Shown here piece after piece: positions 7,920 through 16,979 of a DNA stretch of 31,204 nt. The notes under the pieces were generated by a model that saw only the letters and a program-made list of their open reading frames with translations, was not told the origin of the DNA and made no database searches. Made by a program: the position numbers and the translations under genes. Source of the DNA: Sanguinoderma infundibulare (lineage: Eukaryota; Basidiomycota; Agaricomycetes; Polyporales; Polyporaceae); contig JAVLRN010000033.1 in assembly GCA_032821775.1 (NCBI GenBank), positions 1-31,204 on the forward strand, in the 5' to 3' direction. Within the stretch, counting starts at the first letter, position 1; the number at the start of each line of letters is the position of its first letter.

Positions 7920-9818
7920 TTATTTATTTAATTCTTTTGAAATTTCAAGCATCAAATCTTTATACCATTTTATATATTCATATTCAGTAACTATATAAGC
8001 TGTGTCCTTTCTTATTAGTTCATGAACATAATTAGGATATAATGGTATACCCATACTTAACATAGCTATAGATCTGTTTTCTTTTACCCTAATTAATAAA
8101 TATTTTAATACATCTTCTGAACATATTAATCTTAAGTCGTTAGGATTATTATTATACACCTGTGAATGAGCATATAAACTAGGATCACTTATAATTGCTG
8201 TTTTTAAGTGAGGAGATAAATTAAAGTCATTCCATATCTCATCGAAATTTTTAATTCTTAAATTTAAAAAATCAGTTATTTGATCATAAGAATCAAAGAC
8301 TTGAGATCTTTGAATCTCAAATTCATAATCAAATAATTTGTACTTATAATCACAAAATGTTATATGAAAACCAAATAAATTAACATGCGCAAATCTTTCT
8401 TGCCTATTTGTTACACCTTCTTGTTCTCTTATTTTAAGAGATATATAATTTTTAATTTGTTCATGTAAAGAAATAGTTGAATTAGGTTTTAATGTTCCAC
8501 CACTAGTACTACTAATAAAATTATTAATTTTATTAATTAATATTTGATTATTATTAGTATCTAATACAGGATAAAATTCAATAAATCTTAATAAATCCAA
8601 TAATGAAGAACATTTACTTTTACCACTTAATAATAAAAAGTGAATGTTATAATCTTTACTTTCATCATATATACCATAATCATATATACCATTAAATAAT
8701 ACAGGATGACCAAATAATCTTTGGTAATCTAAGTATATAGTAGAATATTTTCTTAAATAAGGAAAATTATTTATATCATTTTCTAATAAATATTTATTGA
8801 ACAGAGATGTTTTTATAGCTTTTTTTAATACTAATTTAAGTTGACAATCTACTGTATCTGGTACATAACATCCTAAGCTTCTAATATGTTCTAAAAATTT
8901 TATATTATTCCAGAATGAACAATTATTATATACATATTCAACGTAATTATGGGTATGTCCTAAATAAACACTTATATAAGGGGATACAACAGAGTTAATA
9001 GGTTGAACCGCATTTTCGGTTGTATTTGCCTGATTATTAAGTTGATTATTATGCTGTGCATTTGAATTTGAATTTGAATCTGAACCAGGTTGTATATTTG
9101 CTTGGTTATTCGTTTGTACATTAGTTTGTACATTAGTTTGCACATTACTATTAGATGGTGTACTTTCATTTGGTTGACAATAAATAACATTAAATAATTT
9201 TATGTAATTTAAATTAATAAAATTATTAAATATAAAAATAATAGGGAATGATAATAGAATAATTACTTGAAATAAAGCTAATTTTGTAGTTTTATTTACA
9301 TCTAATTCATAGTTATATTTATTAAGATTAACATACATATAATTTAGGTATATAAAAAAAATTAAAGTATTTTCAAATAAGAAAAATTCATAGAAAGATT
9401 CACCAAAATAACTAAAATAGAATGAAAATATTCTTATTAATACTAAAATACTCATTATTATTAATCCGATATTAAATAACAAATAAGAGATAAAATAATG
9501 ATATACACTCATATCATCTTTGATTTTTTTAATGAAGAATGGTATACCTTTTATTAATATTGTAGTTATCCTACATAATAAATTGAATTTCAAAAATAAA
9601 GCATAAATTAAACCTAATGTTAATAACAATATCTTTATAGACAAAGGTAAATTTAAAGACATAAATATATCTTGTCTTACAAATAATGTTATGGTACCTA
9701 ATATCATTAATAATAAACCTATTATTATACTATTTATTAATGCCCCGGTTCTTAACCTAATTATTTTATAATAATAATTAATGAATTTATAAAAATAAAA
9801 TTTTAAAAATTTTAACAT
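7920..9818 (-). CDS. orf632: plasmid-associated multi-pass membrane protein
   Basis: Function unknown. 632 residues, intact. The N-terminal third has about five hydrophobic segments (near residues 26-46, 60-78, 112-132, 144-162, 180-200). A low-complexity Asn/Gln/Ser linker follows (about 217-270) with repeats NVQTNVQTNVQTNNQ. A mixed soluble C-terminal domain (about 275-632) has an NNCSFWNNI block and an LVLKKA block. Both blocks and most of the N-terminal region recur in the broken copy at 21974-23825, where the match includes KFNLLCRI and KGIPFF(I/K). Conservation in two copies means this is a real gene family. Its place next to dpo suggests a membrane role in plasmid upkeep or transfer, which is inference. 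The ATG at 9818 gives MLKFLKFYFYKF; a 19-nt motif shared with orf330 lies about 92 nt upstream. Confidence 0.75.
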   Translation of the reverse strand: MLKFLKFYFYKFINYYYKIIRLRTGALINSIIIGLLLMILGTITLFVRQDIFMSLNLPLSIKILLLTLGLIYALFLKFNLLCRITTILIKGIPFFIKKIKDDMSVYHYFISYLLFNIGLIIMSILVLIRIFSFYFSYFGESFYEFFLFENTLIFFIYLNYMYVNLNKYNYELDVNKTTKLALFQVIILLSFPIIFIFNNFINLNYIKLFNVIYCQPNESTPSNSNVQTNVQTNVQTNNQANIQPGSDSNSNSNAQHNNQLNNQANTTENAVQPINSVVSPYISVYLGHTHNYVEYVYNNCSFWNNIKFLEHIRSLGCYVPDTVDCQLKLVLKKAIKTSLFNKYLLENDINNFPYLRKYSTIYLDYQRLFGHPVLFNGIYDYGIYDESKDYNIHFLLLSGKSKCSSLLDLLRFIEFYPVLDTNNNQILINKINNFISSTSGGTLKPNSTISLHEQIKNYISLKIREQEGVTNRQERFAHVNLFGFHITFCDYKYKLFDYEFEIQRSQVFDSYDQITDFLNLRIKNFDEIWNDFNLSPHLKTAIISDPSLYAHSQVYNNNPNDLRLICSEDVLKYLLIRVKENRSIAMLSMGIPLYPNYVHELIRKDTAYIVTEYEYIKWYKDLMLEISKELNK

Positions 9819-10268
9819 CGTATAACCTTATAAAAAATTTTAGAATAAGTTATTATTTAATTTATGTTAATTACTTATTAAAACTAACATATTAGTATAT
9901 ATAAATTTATTTTTTTAATTAGAATAGATTTATATATAAAACCTTTTAATCTCTATCTAAATAACAGGTTGAAAAACAATTATTTAAGATATGGCGTAGC
10001 TTGAGTAATATTAAAAATTGAGGATATATTAAAAAAAACAACACAACAAAATAATTGGTTCTATAAATATAGATACAATAAAACAAAAATACCATTTAAG
10101 ATAACGGGAAATAAAATATTTTTTAAATAAAAATCCATATATAAACGTTTTAAATCAACTTTAGAGTATGCAATATTTTCTTTTTCCTTAAACCAATTAC
10201 GTAAGTAATTTGGTAAATATAAAGGTGTAGTTATTCACCTATTTAAGTATAATATTAATACAGTTAAT
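9819..10268. other. Spacer between orf330 and orf632
   Basis: About 450 bp. Apart from the motif at 9910-9928 it holds AT-rich sequence, short inverted pairs (for example GGTG...CACC around 10223-10239) and no ORF or tRNA I can support. Confidence 0.5.
9910..9928 (-). promoter_or_regulatory. Partial copy of the upstream motif before orf632
   Basis: Nineteen bases, ending in TTAATTAGAATAGA, are identical to 11340-11358 upstream of orf330. They lie 92 nt before the orf632 ATG, compared with 79 nt for orf330. This extends the shared element to a third minus-strand gene, although the ACGTCTATCA half is missing here. Confidence 0.4.
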
Positions 10269-11261
10269 TCAATTAATAAATATAATATATATAAAACCAA
10301 ATATAATATAATAATATAATATAGTTTTATAACTTATATAAAAACTTAAAATAGTTAAAAATAATAAGTGAATAAAACCTAAGAAATAATATTTTAAATC
10401 AATTTTTATAATCTCATTAAATTTATTATTATTATTATTATTATTATTACTAATATTATTATTATTATTATTATTAAATACACTAAAATATCTATTATTC
10501 AATTTGAATTTATTTTTTAAAGTAGATAAACCCAATAAAATAAAACTTTCATCTGATGGTTTACCACCATCTATTAATCTAATAACAATATTTTTATTAA
10601 CATTAAATAAACAAAAAGTAATAATTGGTGCATAAACAATCATAAATAGTTTAATATGTCTACTTCGCGCTAATAGCCAATCTAGTTTATCTCTATCAGT
10701 TTTAAGAAAATCTAAAGTTCTCATTGGATAAGCATGTTCTACGTATTTATTTACTAACACTTTATAAAATATACCTGCACTAATAATTTGTACAGTCCCA
10801 ATACCCATAGTTAAAGGTGTAAAAGCAGTATATTCTATATTTTTCAATATATTTATAGCATTATTAATATTAAAATCACCAAAATTACCTAAAGGTTTAA
10901 TAGGATCAAATTTATCATACATTCCTTTAAATTCTTCAAAAGAAGGATAATTCTTTATTGGAAAAATAGATGATGATTTATTTTCTACAGATTTTTCTAT
11001 TATTTTATCAACAACATTACCTTTTGTAGCTTTTACTAAAATTTGTGAGAAAAAATCACTAAATTGATCTTTAACTAAGTTATTAAAACTATTAAATATT
11101 TTTACTGGATAAAGTGATTCTGTTGGTTCATAATTAGGAAATAACTCTGCAAAAGGTGTTGATTCATTAAATAAATTTTCATTCATTTCTTCCATTGAAT
11201 TATTAAAATTGTCAATGTTTTTTCTTACTATTACTAAAGCTCCTTCATTAGCATTTTCCAC
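10269..11261 (-). CDS. orf330: hypothetical plasmid-like protein with poly-Asn tract
   Basis: Not recognised. 330 residues, intact. Residues 1-150 are charged and soluble-looking (MENANEGALVIVRKNIDNF start). Hydrophobic stretches occur near 150-172 (FTPLTMGIGTVQIISAGIFY), 204-222 and at the C-terminus (about 288-330, very rich in Phe, Ile and Tyr). Between the second and last lies an Asn run broken by IS, coded by an ATT/AAT microsatellite. It is first in the minus-strand cluster and carries the full 22-nt motif 89 nt upstream of its ATG. The last hydrophobic part may be inflated by slippage of the poly-Asn repeat. It is expected to sit in the inner membrane. Confidence 0.65.
   Translation of the reverse strand: MENANEGALVIVRKNIDNFNNSMEEMNENLFNESTPFAELFPNYEPTESLYPVKIFNSFNNLVKDQFSDFFSQILVKATKGNVVDKIIEKSVENKSSSIFPIKNYPSFEEFKGMYDKFDPIKPLGNFGDFNINNAINILKNIEYTAFTPLTMGIGTVQIISAGIFYKVLVNKYVEHAYPMRTLDFLKTDRDKLDWLLARSRHIKLFMIVYAPIITFCLFNVNKNIVIRLIDGGKPSDESFILLGLSTLKNKFKLNNRYFSVFNNNNNNNISNNNNNNNNKFNEIIKIDLKYYFLGFIHLLFLTILSFYISYKTILYYYIIFGFIYIIFIN
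10423..10475. repeat. (ATT)n microsatellite coding for poly-Asn
   Basis: ATT trinucleotides (AAT on the coding minus strand) run almost without break, interrupted once near 10449-10455. Inside orf330 they give Asn7-IS-Asn8. In-frame repeats like this change length without breaking the gene. Confidence 0.85.
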
Positions 11262-11766
11262 AACATTCGTATCTAAATTATTTATGTTATTGTTTAATAA
11301 AACATTATTTTTTATGATATAGTTAAAACATAAAAAATGTTTTTTTAATTAGAATAGAATACGTCTATCAAAAGTAGTCCTTAAATATTAAATAAGTAAA
11401 AACAGTATTTTCAAAACCTAAAATGGATAGAAACCTAAATATAAGTTATTAATCCCACTAAAAATAAAAAAAAAAATACGGCAATACTAATAAATAAAGA
11501 ACAATTAAATATTTATAAATAGTAAGTTAATATCGATAAATAAAACTTAATCCTACCTAATAACAAAATAATCTAAAAAATAATTATTAAGCTAAAAATA
11601 AATAAATAAATAATAAGTACATAAAAAGAAATACTTAAAAGAGATAGCCATAGGACATGCCTTCTCTTCATAAGGACGTGTATAAAAAGATAATACCTAG
11701 CCAATTGCTATATTTTTATATTAAATTATAAATAAGCAAATCGAATATAAAAGGGTCTGAAAAAAA
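11262..11766. other. Spacer between orf330 and the trnG cluster
   Basis: About 500 bp, very AT-rich. Contains the 22-nt motif (11350-11371). Around 11640-11690 there is a locally more GC-balanced stretch (GAGATAGCCATAGGACATGC and following) able to form short stems. I cannot assign it to an RNA gene. This spacer probably contains the right edge of the plasmid-like insertion. Confidence 0.45.
11350..11371 (-). promoter_or_regulatory. 22-nt motif upstream of orf330 (putative promoter or processing site)
   Basis: Identical over 22 nt to 5037-5058. On its left it extends into the 19-nt segment shared with 9910-9928. It lies 89 nt upstream of the orf330 start on the minus strand, at the head of the whole cluster. 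Confidence 0.5.
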
Positions 11767-11838
11767 ACGAGTATAGTTAAGTTGGTATAACTTCTACCTT
11801 CCAAGTAGTTATCATCAGTTCGAATCTGATTACTCGTA
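11767..11838 (+). tRNA. trnG: tRNA-Gly(UCC)
   Basis: The acceptor ACGAGTA pairs with TACTCGT. The anticodon loop CTTCCAA gives UCC. The T-arm is CAGTTCGAATCTG. First of three tandem tRNAs before atp9. Confidence 0.93.
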
Positions 11839-11957
11839 ATATTCACATATATTATATACCTATAATTTTATTATTTAATAAAAAAAATTAATCACCTTAT
11901 TTTTAATTAAAATTAAATAATAATATATTTATTTAAATATTAATATATAATTTTTAT

Positions 11958-12031
11958 AGGAGCGTAGTATAATTAGGTTAGTATAATGATTTCCAAAATC
12001 ACTGATAGGTGTTCGATTCACCTCGCTCTTG
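11958..12031 (+). tRNA. trnW: tRNA-Trp(CCA)
   Basis: The acceptor AGGAGCG pairs with CGCTCTT (one G-T pair). The anticodon loop is TTCCAAA, with T33 followed by CCA. A CCA anticodon reads UGG but not UGA by ordinary wobble. This matters because several intron ORFs here use TGA where Trp is expected. Confidence 0.9.
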
Positions 12032-12049
12032 TTTATTTCTAAAAAAAAA

Positions 12050-12122
12050 GGGCCCTTAACTTAATTGGTAGAGTACCTAATTGTCAGTTAGGATGGTCCC
12101 AGTTCAAATCTGGAAGGGCTCG
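12050..12122 (+). tRNA. trnD: tRNA-Asp(GUC)
   Basis: The acceptor GGGCCCT pairs with AGGGCTC (one G-T). The anticodon stem CCTAA/TTAGG encloses TTGTCAG, giving GUC. Good D- and T-arms. Confidence 0.93.
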
Positions 12123-12220
12123 GAAAAAAATCGTTATTAAATTAAAAGACTAACTTATTTTAAGTCTTTAAAACGCAAACGTGTGTATACTATCAAAAAC
12201 AAACCATTGTATTATTTAGT

Positions 12221-12442
12221 ATGTTAGCAGCAGCAAAATATATAGGAGCAGGGTTAGCTTGTTCAGGTTTAATTGGAGCTGGAGCTGGAATTGGATTAAT
12301 TTTCTCAGCTTTAATCGCATCGACAGCTAGAAATCCTCAAATAAGAGGACAATTATTCGGATATGCAATATTAGGATTCGCTTTAGCAGAAGCTACAGGA
12401 TTATTCTCTTTAATGATTGCATTCTTATTATTATACTCATAA
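12221..12442 (+). CDS. atp9: ATP synthase subunit 9 (c-ring proteolipid)
   Basis: 73-residue proteolipid forming the rotating c-ring of ATP synthase Fo. Two transmembrane helices (about 8-32 and 48-70) flank the polar loop [11 protein letters not shown]. The proton-carrying Glu is in ALAEATGLF (about residue 57), and the glycine-rich GAGAGIG of helix 1 is intact. The length is normal. The gene has no intron and lies between two tRNA groups on the same strand. The G6 stretch about 75 nt past the stop (12515-12520) differs from the C5-T motif behind other genes. Confidence 0.97.
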   Translation: MLAAAKYIGAGLACSGLIGAGAGIGLIFSALIASTARNPQIRGQLFGYAILGFALAEATGLFSLMIAFLLLYS

Positions 12443-12642
12443 TAAATTAAACTATAGAACAAAAACCAAAACAAAATGTAACCAACCTTATGTTTTGTTT
12501 GGGTCTAATATAAGAGGGGGGTTAGATATAACCCTTTTAGAATAAAATAAAAAAAAAATAAAAATAAAAAAACAATTTTTTACCTTGTTATAAGCAAAGC
12601 ATAAAATGATATTTTAAAATTTAATAAAACAAAGATAATAAT

Positions 12643-12717
12643 AGAGTTATGCTTACAGTTGGTTTCTGTAGTAAATTTGCAAAATTTATCGTAAGGTTCG
12701 ATTCCTTCTTAACTCTC
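12643..12717 (+). tRNA. trnC: tRNA-Cys(GCA)
   Basis: The acceptor AGAGTTA pairs with TAACTCT. The anticodon stem TAAAT/ATTTA encloses TTGCAAA, giving GCA. The T-arm is AGGTTCGATTCCT. Confidence 0.92.
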
Positions 12718-12727
12718 GTAAAAAAAA

Positions 12728-12798
12728 ATTCTCTTAGTTTAATGGCAGAACATCATTCTTCTAAAATGTCAATTTTGGTTCGATTCCAAAAGAGAATG
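12728..12798 (+). tRNA. trnR: tRNA-Arg(UCU)
   Basis: The acceptor ATTCTCT pairs with AGAGAAT. The anticodon loop CTTCTAA gives UCU. The T-arm is TTGGTTCGATTCCAA. It begins 10 nt after trnC. Confidence 0.92.
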
Positions 12799-13030
12799 AA
12801 AATAAAATTAGTAAAAATAAACTAATTCGTTACAATGTAAAAAAATAAATAAATAAATTAATAAATAGTTATTATGTATACCATTATGTTTATAATGAGC
12901 CTATATCTTTAATAAATAAAGTAAGAGCCAACAAGAATATATTAAATATTTTTACTGGACATATTTATATCATAAAAAAAAAGTACGAAAGTACTAAAAT
13001 GACAATTAAAATTTAAAAAAATAAAAACAG

Positions 13031-16000
13031 ATGATTCAATACGATTTATTAATACAAATAGCTAATATAATCATCAATTTAATAGATGTTTTATTAGTTT
13101 TATTACCTATATTACTTTCAGTAGCTTTTATGACTATCATAGAAAGAAAACAATTAGCAGCACATCAACGAAGAGTAGGACCCAACACTGTAGGTTACTA
13201 CGGAATACTTCAACCATTTGCTGATGCTTTAAAATTAATAGTGAAAGAAACAATTATACCCTCACAATCAAATAAAGTATTATTTTATTTAGCACCGGTA
13301 TCTACTTTAATCTTTAGTTTATTAGGTTAATTAACCCTGGCCTAATTCAAATTTCACCATATGCTGGAACCTCCTCATCGTTTTAAGTACTAACCTTATT
13401 TCTAAGGTAGTAAAAATCTTAAAGCTTGGACAATCAGCAGGAAACCAAATTTTACTTATGGTAATTATTAAATTAGGATCCTCAGAGACTACACGTGAAA
13501 TAGTATAAGGTCAGTTAAATTTTTTATTTGATTACTTTATATTAAAGATATAGTCCAAATTTTTTAATATAGTTGGGTTTCTTTTTAAAAATATCAGATT
13601 ATAATAGTGAATTTATTTATTTAAGTTTTATTGCTTTATCTAAAGGAACAGTTGTTAATTTAAGAAGTAAAGGACCTAAAACTCTTCCAGCACCAGAATT
13701 AACTGATTATCAAAAAGAAGTCATATTTGGTTCAATGTTAGGGGATTTAACAGCAGAAAAACCTCATTTAAATGGTAATACAAGATTAAGATTTTATATG
13801 TCTTTAAAGAACAAAGATTTTATTTATCATTTGTATTCAATATTTAAACCTTATGTTAAAACAGACCCTAAAATTTATAACAGAAAATTAAATAAGTTAA
13901 CTAAAGATTTACATATGGATATAGGTTTTAGTACTTTAAAATATCCAATGTTTAATTGGGTTAATGAAGAATTTTATGTTAAATTAAATAATAAAAACAT
14001 TAAAATTGTGCCTAAAAATAGTTCCGATAGATTAACCGCTATTTCATTAGCCTTCTGGATCATGGATGATGGATCCTTTAATAAAGCTAAAGGTAATTTA
14101 GTTCTTTGTACTGATTCTTACTCTAAGGAAGATGTGTTATACTTAATTTCAATATTAGAAAATAAGTTCAACTTATCTTGTGGATTGATTGAATATAAAA
14201 AAAACAGGTCTTATAGAATAAGAATTAACAAATCATCATTACCTTATTTAATAGATTTAATCAAAGGTCATTTGATTCCTTCTATGCTTTATAAAATAGG
14301 TCTTTAATCAAACGCTTAAATTTAACTGTTATAATTTTTATTTTAAATTAGATTTAAAGATAATTTCAACTATATTAATTACTAAAATTAGTGGGGAATA
14401 ATACCATTTGGTGAAGGTTTAACATTATTTGATTTTCCTTTAGGAATTTTATATACTTTAGCTTTATCTTCTTTAGGTGTATATGGTGTATTATTTGCAG
14501 GATGGTCTGCTAATTCTAAATATGCATTTTTAGGAAGTTTAAGATCTACAGCCGCAATGATAAGTTATGAGTTAATATTAAGTTCAGCAATATTAATTAT
14601 CATCTTATTAACAGGATCCTTTAATTTTACTACTATAATAGAAAGTCAACAATCAGTATGGTTTATAATACCATTATTACCTATATTTATTATTTACTTT
14701 ATCTCTATATTAGCTGAAACAAGTAGAACACCGTTTGATTTACAAGAGGCTAAGTTATCCAGCTAAACTTAATAACTCGGCCTCTATAAACTTTGCTGTA
14801 TGCTGGAAACCCCTTATAGCTTTTGATACTAAACTTTGCCAGCATTTACATGGCTACACAGGTAAAATTTAGTAAAAATTCAAAAGATTGGGCAATCAGC
14901 AGGAAACCAAAAGATTAGTGTCCGCCGTTAATCTTATTAGGATCCTCAGAGACTACATGCGAAGATCTCAGTTAAATATAAATATAAATTAATTGAGATA
15001 TGATATAGTCCAATCTTTATTGAAAAATTAAGTAGTTTAATTAGTTAAATTACTCTTAAAAAAGTACCTGGCCTAGTGCCGTACTGATAAAAGGGGTTGC
15101 TTACTAATTTTTTTTAGGGAGTTCAAACAAAAATTAATTATTATTTGTATGTTATTTTTTTATTTAAACTTTTTTTTTAAGTGCAACATTGACTTTAATT
15201 GTTTTAACCTATATCATTTTTCTGCTATATTACCTATAAAAATCTATAAAGATCTTAAAAATCCGGAGAGTTTTAAAAAAGAACTAACAAAAGTTGGAGG
15301 TGTTTATGGTTTTGTAAATTTAATAGATGGAAAACAATACATAGGTTCTAGCATAAATCTATATGAAAGATTAACTGATCACTTAAGAGGAGTTAGTTCT
15401 AACATTAGATTGCAGAGAAGTATAAACAAATGGGGTTTGAGTAATTTTACTTTTGCAATTTATTATATTCATAATGACCCTGCTGTTATTTTAACTGATG
15501 TTGAAACAGAAGTAATTAAGAGTTTTCTTTTTAAAAAATTATACAATTTTAAAAAAGAAGCTAAATCTATGTTAGGATACAAACATACGGCTGAAGCTAT
15601 AGCCAAAATGAAAAAAAGATTGGCTGATAAAACCAATCATCCTATGTTCGGTAAAAAAACATCAATCAAAAACTATTAATTCAATGAAAAAATTTGGGAA
15701 ATTAAATCCTATGTTTGATAAAACACATAGCACTGAATCCAAATTAAAAATATCTTTAGCTTTAAGTAAAACACCTTTAGGCTTATATGATAAAGATAAT
15801 AATTTAATTAAAACATTTGTTAATCAAGTAGAATTAGCTGCCGAATTTGGTGTGTTTAAAACTACTATTTCTAGGTATATAAAATCAGGTAAATTATTTA
15901 AAAAAAAATATTATATAAAAAAACTAGAAAAAAAATAATTATTAAAATAAATTTAGATTTCTTAAAAAAAACTAATAAGTTATTAATAACTTTCAAACAC

Positions 16001-16437
16001 TTCTACTAATTTAGTTTAATTTAATTTAATTTAATTTAAAAAATTAGTATTGTAGTACCTTTTTAAAGTAAAGTTTGGAGAGTGAATTAGTAGCTGGTTT
16101 CTTCACTGAACACAGTTCTATTATTTTTGTGTTCTTTTTCTTAGCTGAATATTCATCTATAGTATTATTTAGTTGTATAACAGCTATTTTATTTTTAGGT
16201 GGTTATAATATGCCAAATTTAATAGTAAATGATACTTTCTTTAATATACAAAGTATTATTTTAGGTTTAAAAACATGCATATTCTGTTTTATGTTTGTTT
16301 GGTTCAGAGCGACATTACCTAGACTAAGATATGATCAACTTATTGAATTCTGTTGGTTAAATTTATTACCTGTGGTAGTAGCATTTATTATTTTAGTACC
16401 AAGTATTTTAGTAGCTTTTGATATAGCACCATACTAA
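13031..16437 (+). CDS. nad1: NADH dehydrogenase subunit 1 (three exons)
   Basis: Core membrane subunit of complex I near the quinone site. Exon 1 is 13031-13327, exon 2 14392-14751, exon 3 16078-16437; together 1017 nt and 338 residues, a normal length with no frameshift. Recognisable blocks are ERKQLAAHQRRVGPNTVG, LQPFADALKL, PFGEGL, AETSRTPFDLQEAESELVAGF (across the exon 2/3 junction) and RATLPRLRYDQL. Both junctions obey the group I rule (T before, G at intron end). The exon 1/2 joint rebuilds FSLLG-WG and the second joint rebuilds QEA-ESEL. The start is ATG at 13031. A C5-T motif follows the stop (16467-16476), then trnI on the same strand. Confidence 0.96.
13328..14391 (+). mobile_element. 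Group I intron 1 of nad1 with a LAGLIDADG gene
   Basis: Conserved core pieces appear in order: ATATGCTGGAA (13361), ACAATCAGCAGGAAACC (about 13429), TCCTCAGAGACTACACG (about 13479) and AAGATATAGTCC (13545). The endonuclease gene follows the core. The core closely resembles that of cox1 intron 2, including 28 identical bases around AATCAGCAGGAAACC, yet the two introns carry different endonuclease families. Confidence 0.9.
13573..14307 (+). CDS. LAGLIDADG homing endonuclease in nad1 intron 1
   Basis: Intron-encoded site-specific endonuclease that spreads the intron; some relatives also help splicing. 244 codons, intact. The two catalytic helices are VIFGSMLGDLTAEK (about residues 50-63) and LAFWIMDDGSFNKA (about 159-172). 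The acidic residues are D57 in GDL and D166 in MDDG. This is the LAGLIDADG_2 layout, with about 110 residues between helices. A TAG sits immediately upstream (13570-13572) and the first codon is TTG. The start may be TTG, another non-ATG codon, or made by processing of the intron RNA. Confidence 0.88.
   Translation: MGFFLKISDYNSEFIYLSFIALSKGTVVNLRSKGPKTLPAPELTDYQKEVIFGSMLGDLTAEKPHLNGNTRLRFYMSLKNKDFIYHLYSIFKPYVKTDPKIYNRKLNKLTKDLHMDIGFSTLKYPMFNWVNEEFYVKLNNKNIKIVPKNSSDRLTAISLAFWIMDDGSFNKAKGNLVLCTDSYSKEDVLYLISILENKFNLSCGLIEYKKNRSYRIRINKSSLPYLIDLIKGHLIPSMLYKIGL
15149..15938 (+). CDS. GIY-YIG homing endonuclease in nad1 intron 2 (one frameshift)
   Basis: Nicks or cuts intron-lacking nad1 to spread the intron. 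The catalytic GIY-YIG module is seen as VYGFVN...QYIGSS (about residues 52-70), followed by the Arg-containing helix LYERLTDHLRG. C-terminal DNA-binding repeats include NHPMFGKK and LNPMFDKTHS (NUMOD3-like), then a helix-turn-helix QVELAAEFGVFKTTISRYI (NUMOD1-like). The gene is open from ATG 15149 to 15679 and then in a second frame to TAA at 15936-15938. The break is an A7 run (15653-15659); A6 would join GKK directly to the next NUMOD3 unit. One extra A is the same lesion type as in nad2. Confidence 0.85.
16015..16040. repeat. (TTTAA)n short tandem repeat
   Basis: About five copies of TTTAA just upstream of the nad1 exon 3 splice site. Simple repeat; no function proposed. Confidence 0.75.
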
Positions 16438-16466
16438 ATTAAAATTATTATTAAATAAATAATAAT

Positions 16467-16476
16467 ATCCCCCTTT
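16467..16476 (+). terminator. C5-T motif behind nad1
   Basis: ATCCCCCTTT lies 30 nt past the nad1 stop and matches the element behind nad3 (3964-3980). A 3' processing role is inferred from recurrence at gene ends on both strands. Confidence 0.4.
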
Positions 16477-16537
16477 TTATGATTTAAAAGAAAGTAGTTT
16501 AATTATATAATAAACCAATTTTTAAAAAAAATTAAAA

Positions 16538-16606
16538 AGCCTATAATTTAAAGGTAGAATAATTTCTTGATAAGGAATATGTAGAAGTTCGATTCTTCTT
16601 GGGCTT
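16538..16606 (+). tRNA. trnI: tRNA-Ile(GAU)
   Basis: The anticodon arm ATTTC-TTGATAA-GGAAT gives GAU. The acceptor AGCCTAT pairs with TTGGGCT (with one weak closing pair). The T-arm is AGAAGTTCGATTCTTCT. It sits between nad1 and cob. Confidence 0.9.
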
Positions 16607-16979
16607 AAATTATATTTTTTATAAAATTAAATCTTTCATTTGTTATTTGTCATTTGTTATTCGTTACAGTGTTATAAAATTCAAACAATTTCTTAGCAAA
16701 AGTTTAAATTTTATAATTAAATGAAAAAAAAAATAAAATAATAATTTAAGAAAATAAGGGTGTGTAAGTATATAAATAATAAAATATATTTATTAACAAT
16801 CATATAAATGAATGATGTTTATAAAGAAAAGTTAAACATTCAAAAATTATCCTTTAATATCTTAATACAATAATGTATATGTTTATTATATTTTTAATTT
16901 ATAGTATTAATGTTTATTTATATTAATTTAAAAATAATAATAATAATATATCTTTTCAAAAAAAATAAAAAAAAAATTA
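16607..16979. other. Spacer and 5' leader upstream of cob
   Basis: About 370 bp without an ORF. At about 16627-16664 there are short direct repeats of ATTTGTTATT type. The rest is A/T-homopolymer sequence leading into the cob start. No tRNA seen. Confidence 0.55.

Larger units (their letters stand above)
14752..16077 (+). mobile_element. Group I intron 2 of nad1 with a GIY-YIG gene
   Basis: Core pieces are GTATGCTGGAAACC (about 14798), GCAATCAGCAGGAAACC (about 14893), TCCTCAGAGACTACATGCG (about 14943) and GATATAGTCC (15004). The endonuclease gene lies 3' of the core. A (TTTAA)n repeat (about 16015-16040) lies close to the 3' splice site. Confidence 0.9.

Noticed and set aside
9080..9150. Short tandem repeats as a CRISPR-like array
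   Set aside because: They are in-frame NVQT codon repeats inside orf632, with no spacers; CRISPR is not expected in mitochondria.
11630..11700. Possible small structured RNA (such as RNase P RNA) in the GC-balanced stretch
   Set aside because: No conserved RNase P core sequence or consistent fold was recognised.
3981..11766. Terminal inverted repeats flanking the plasmid cassette
   Set aside because: I compared both edges by eye and found only short AT-rich similarities and the direct 22-nt repeat. No inverted repeat can be supported.
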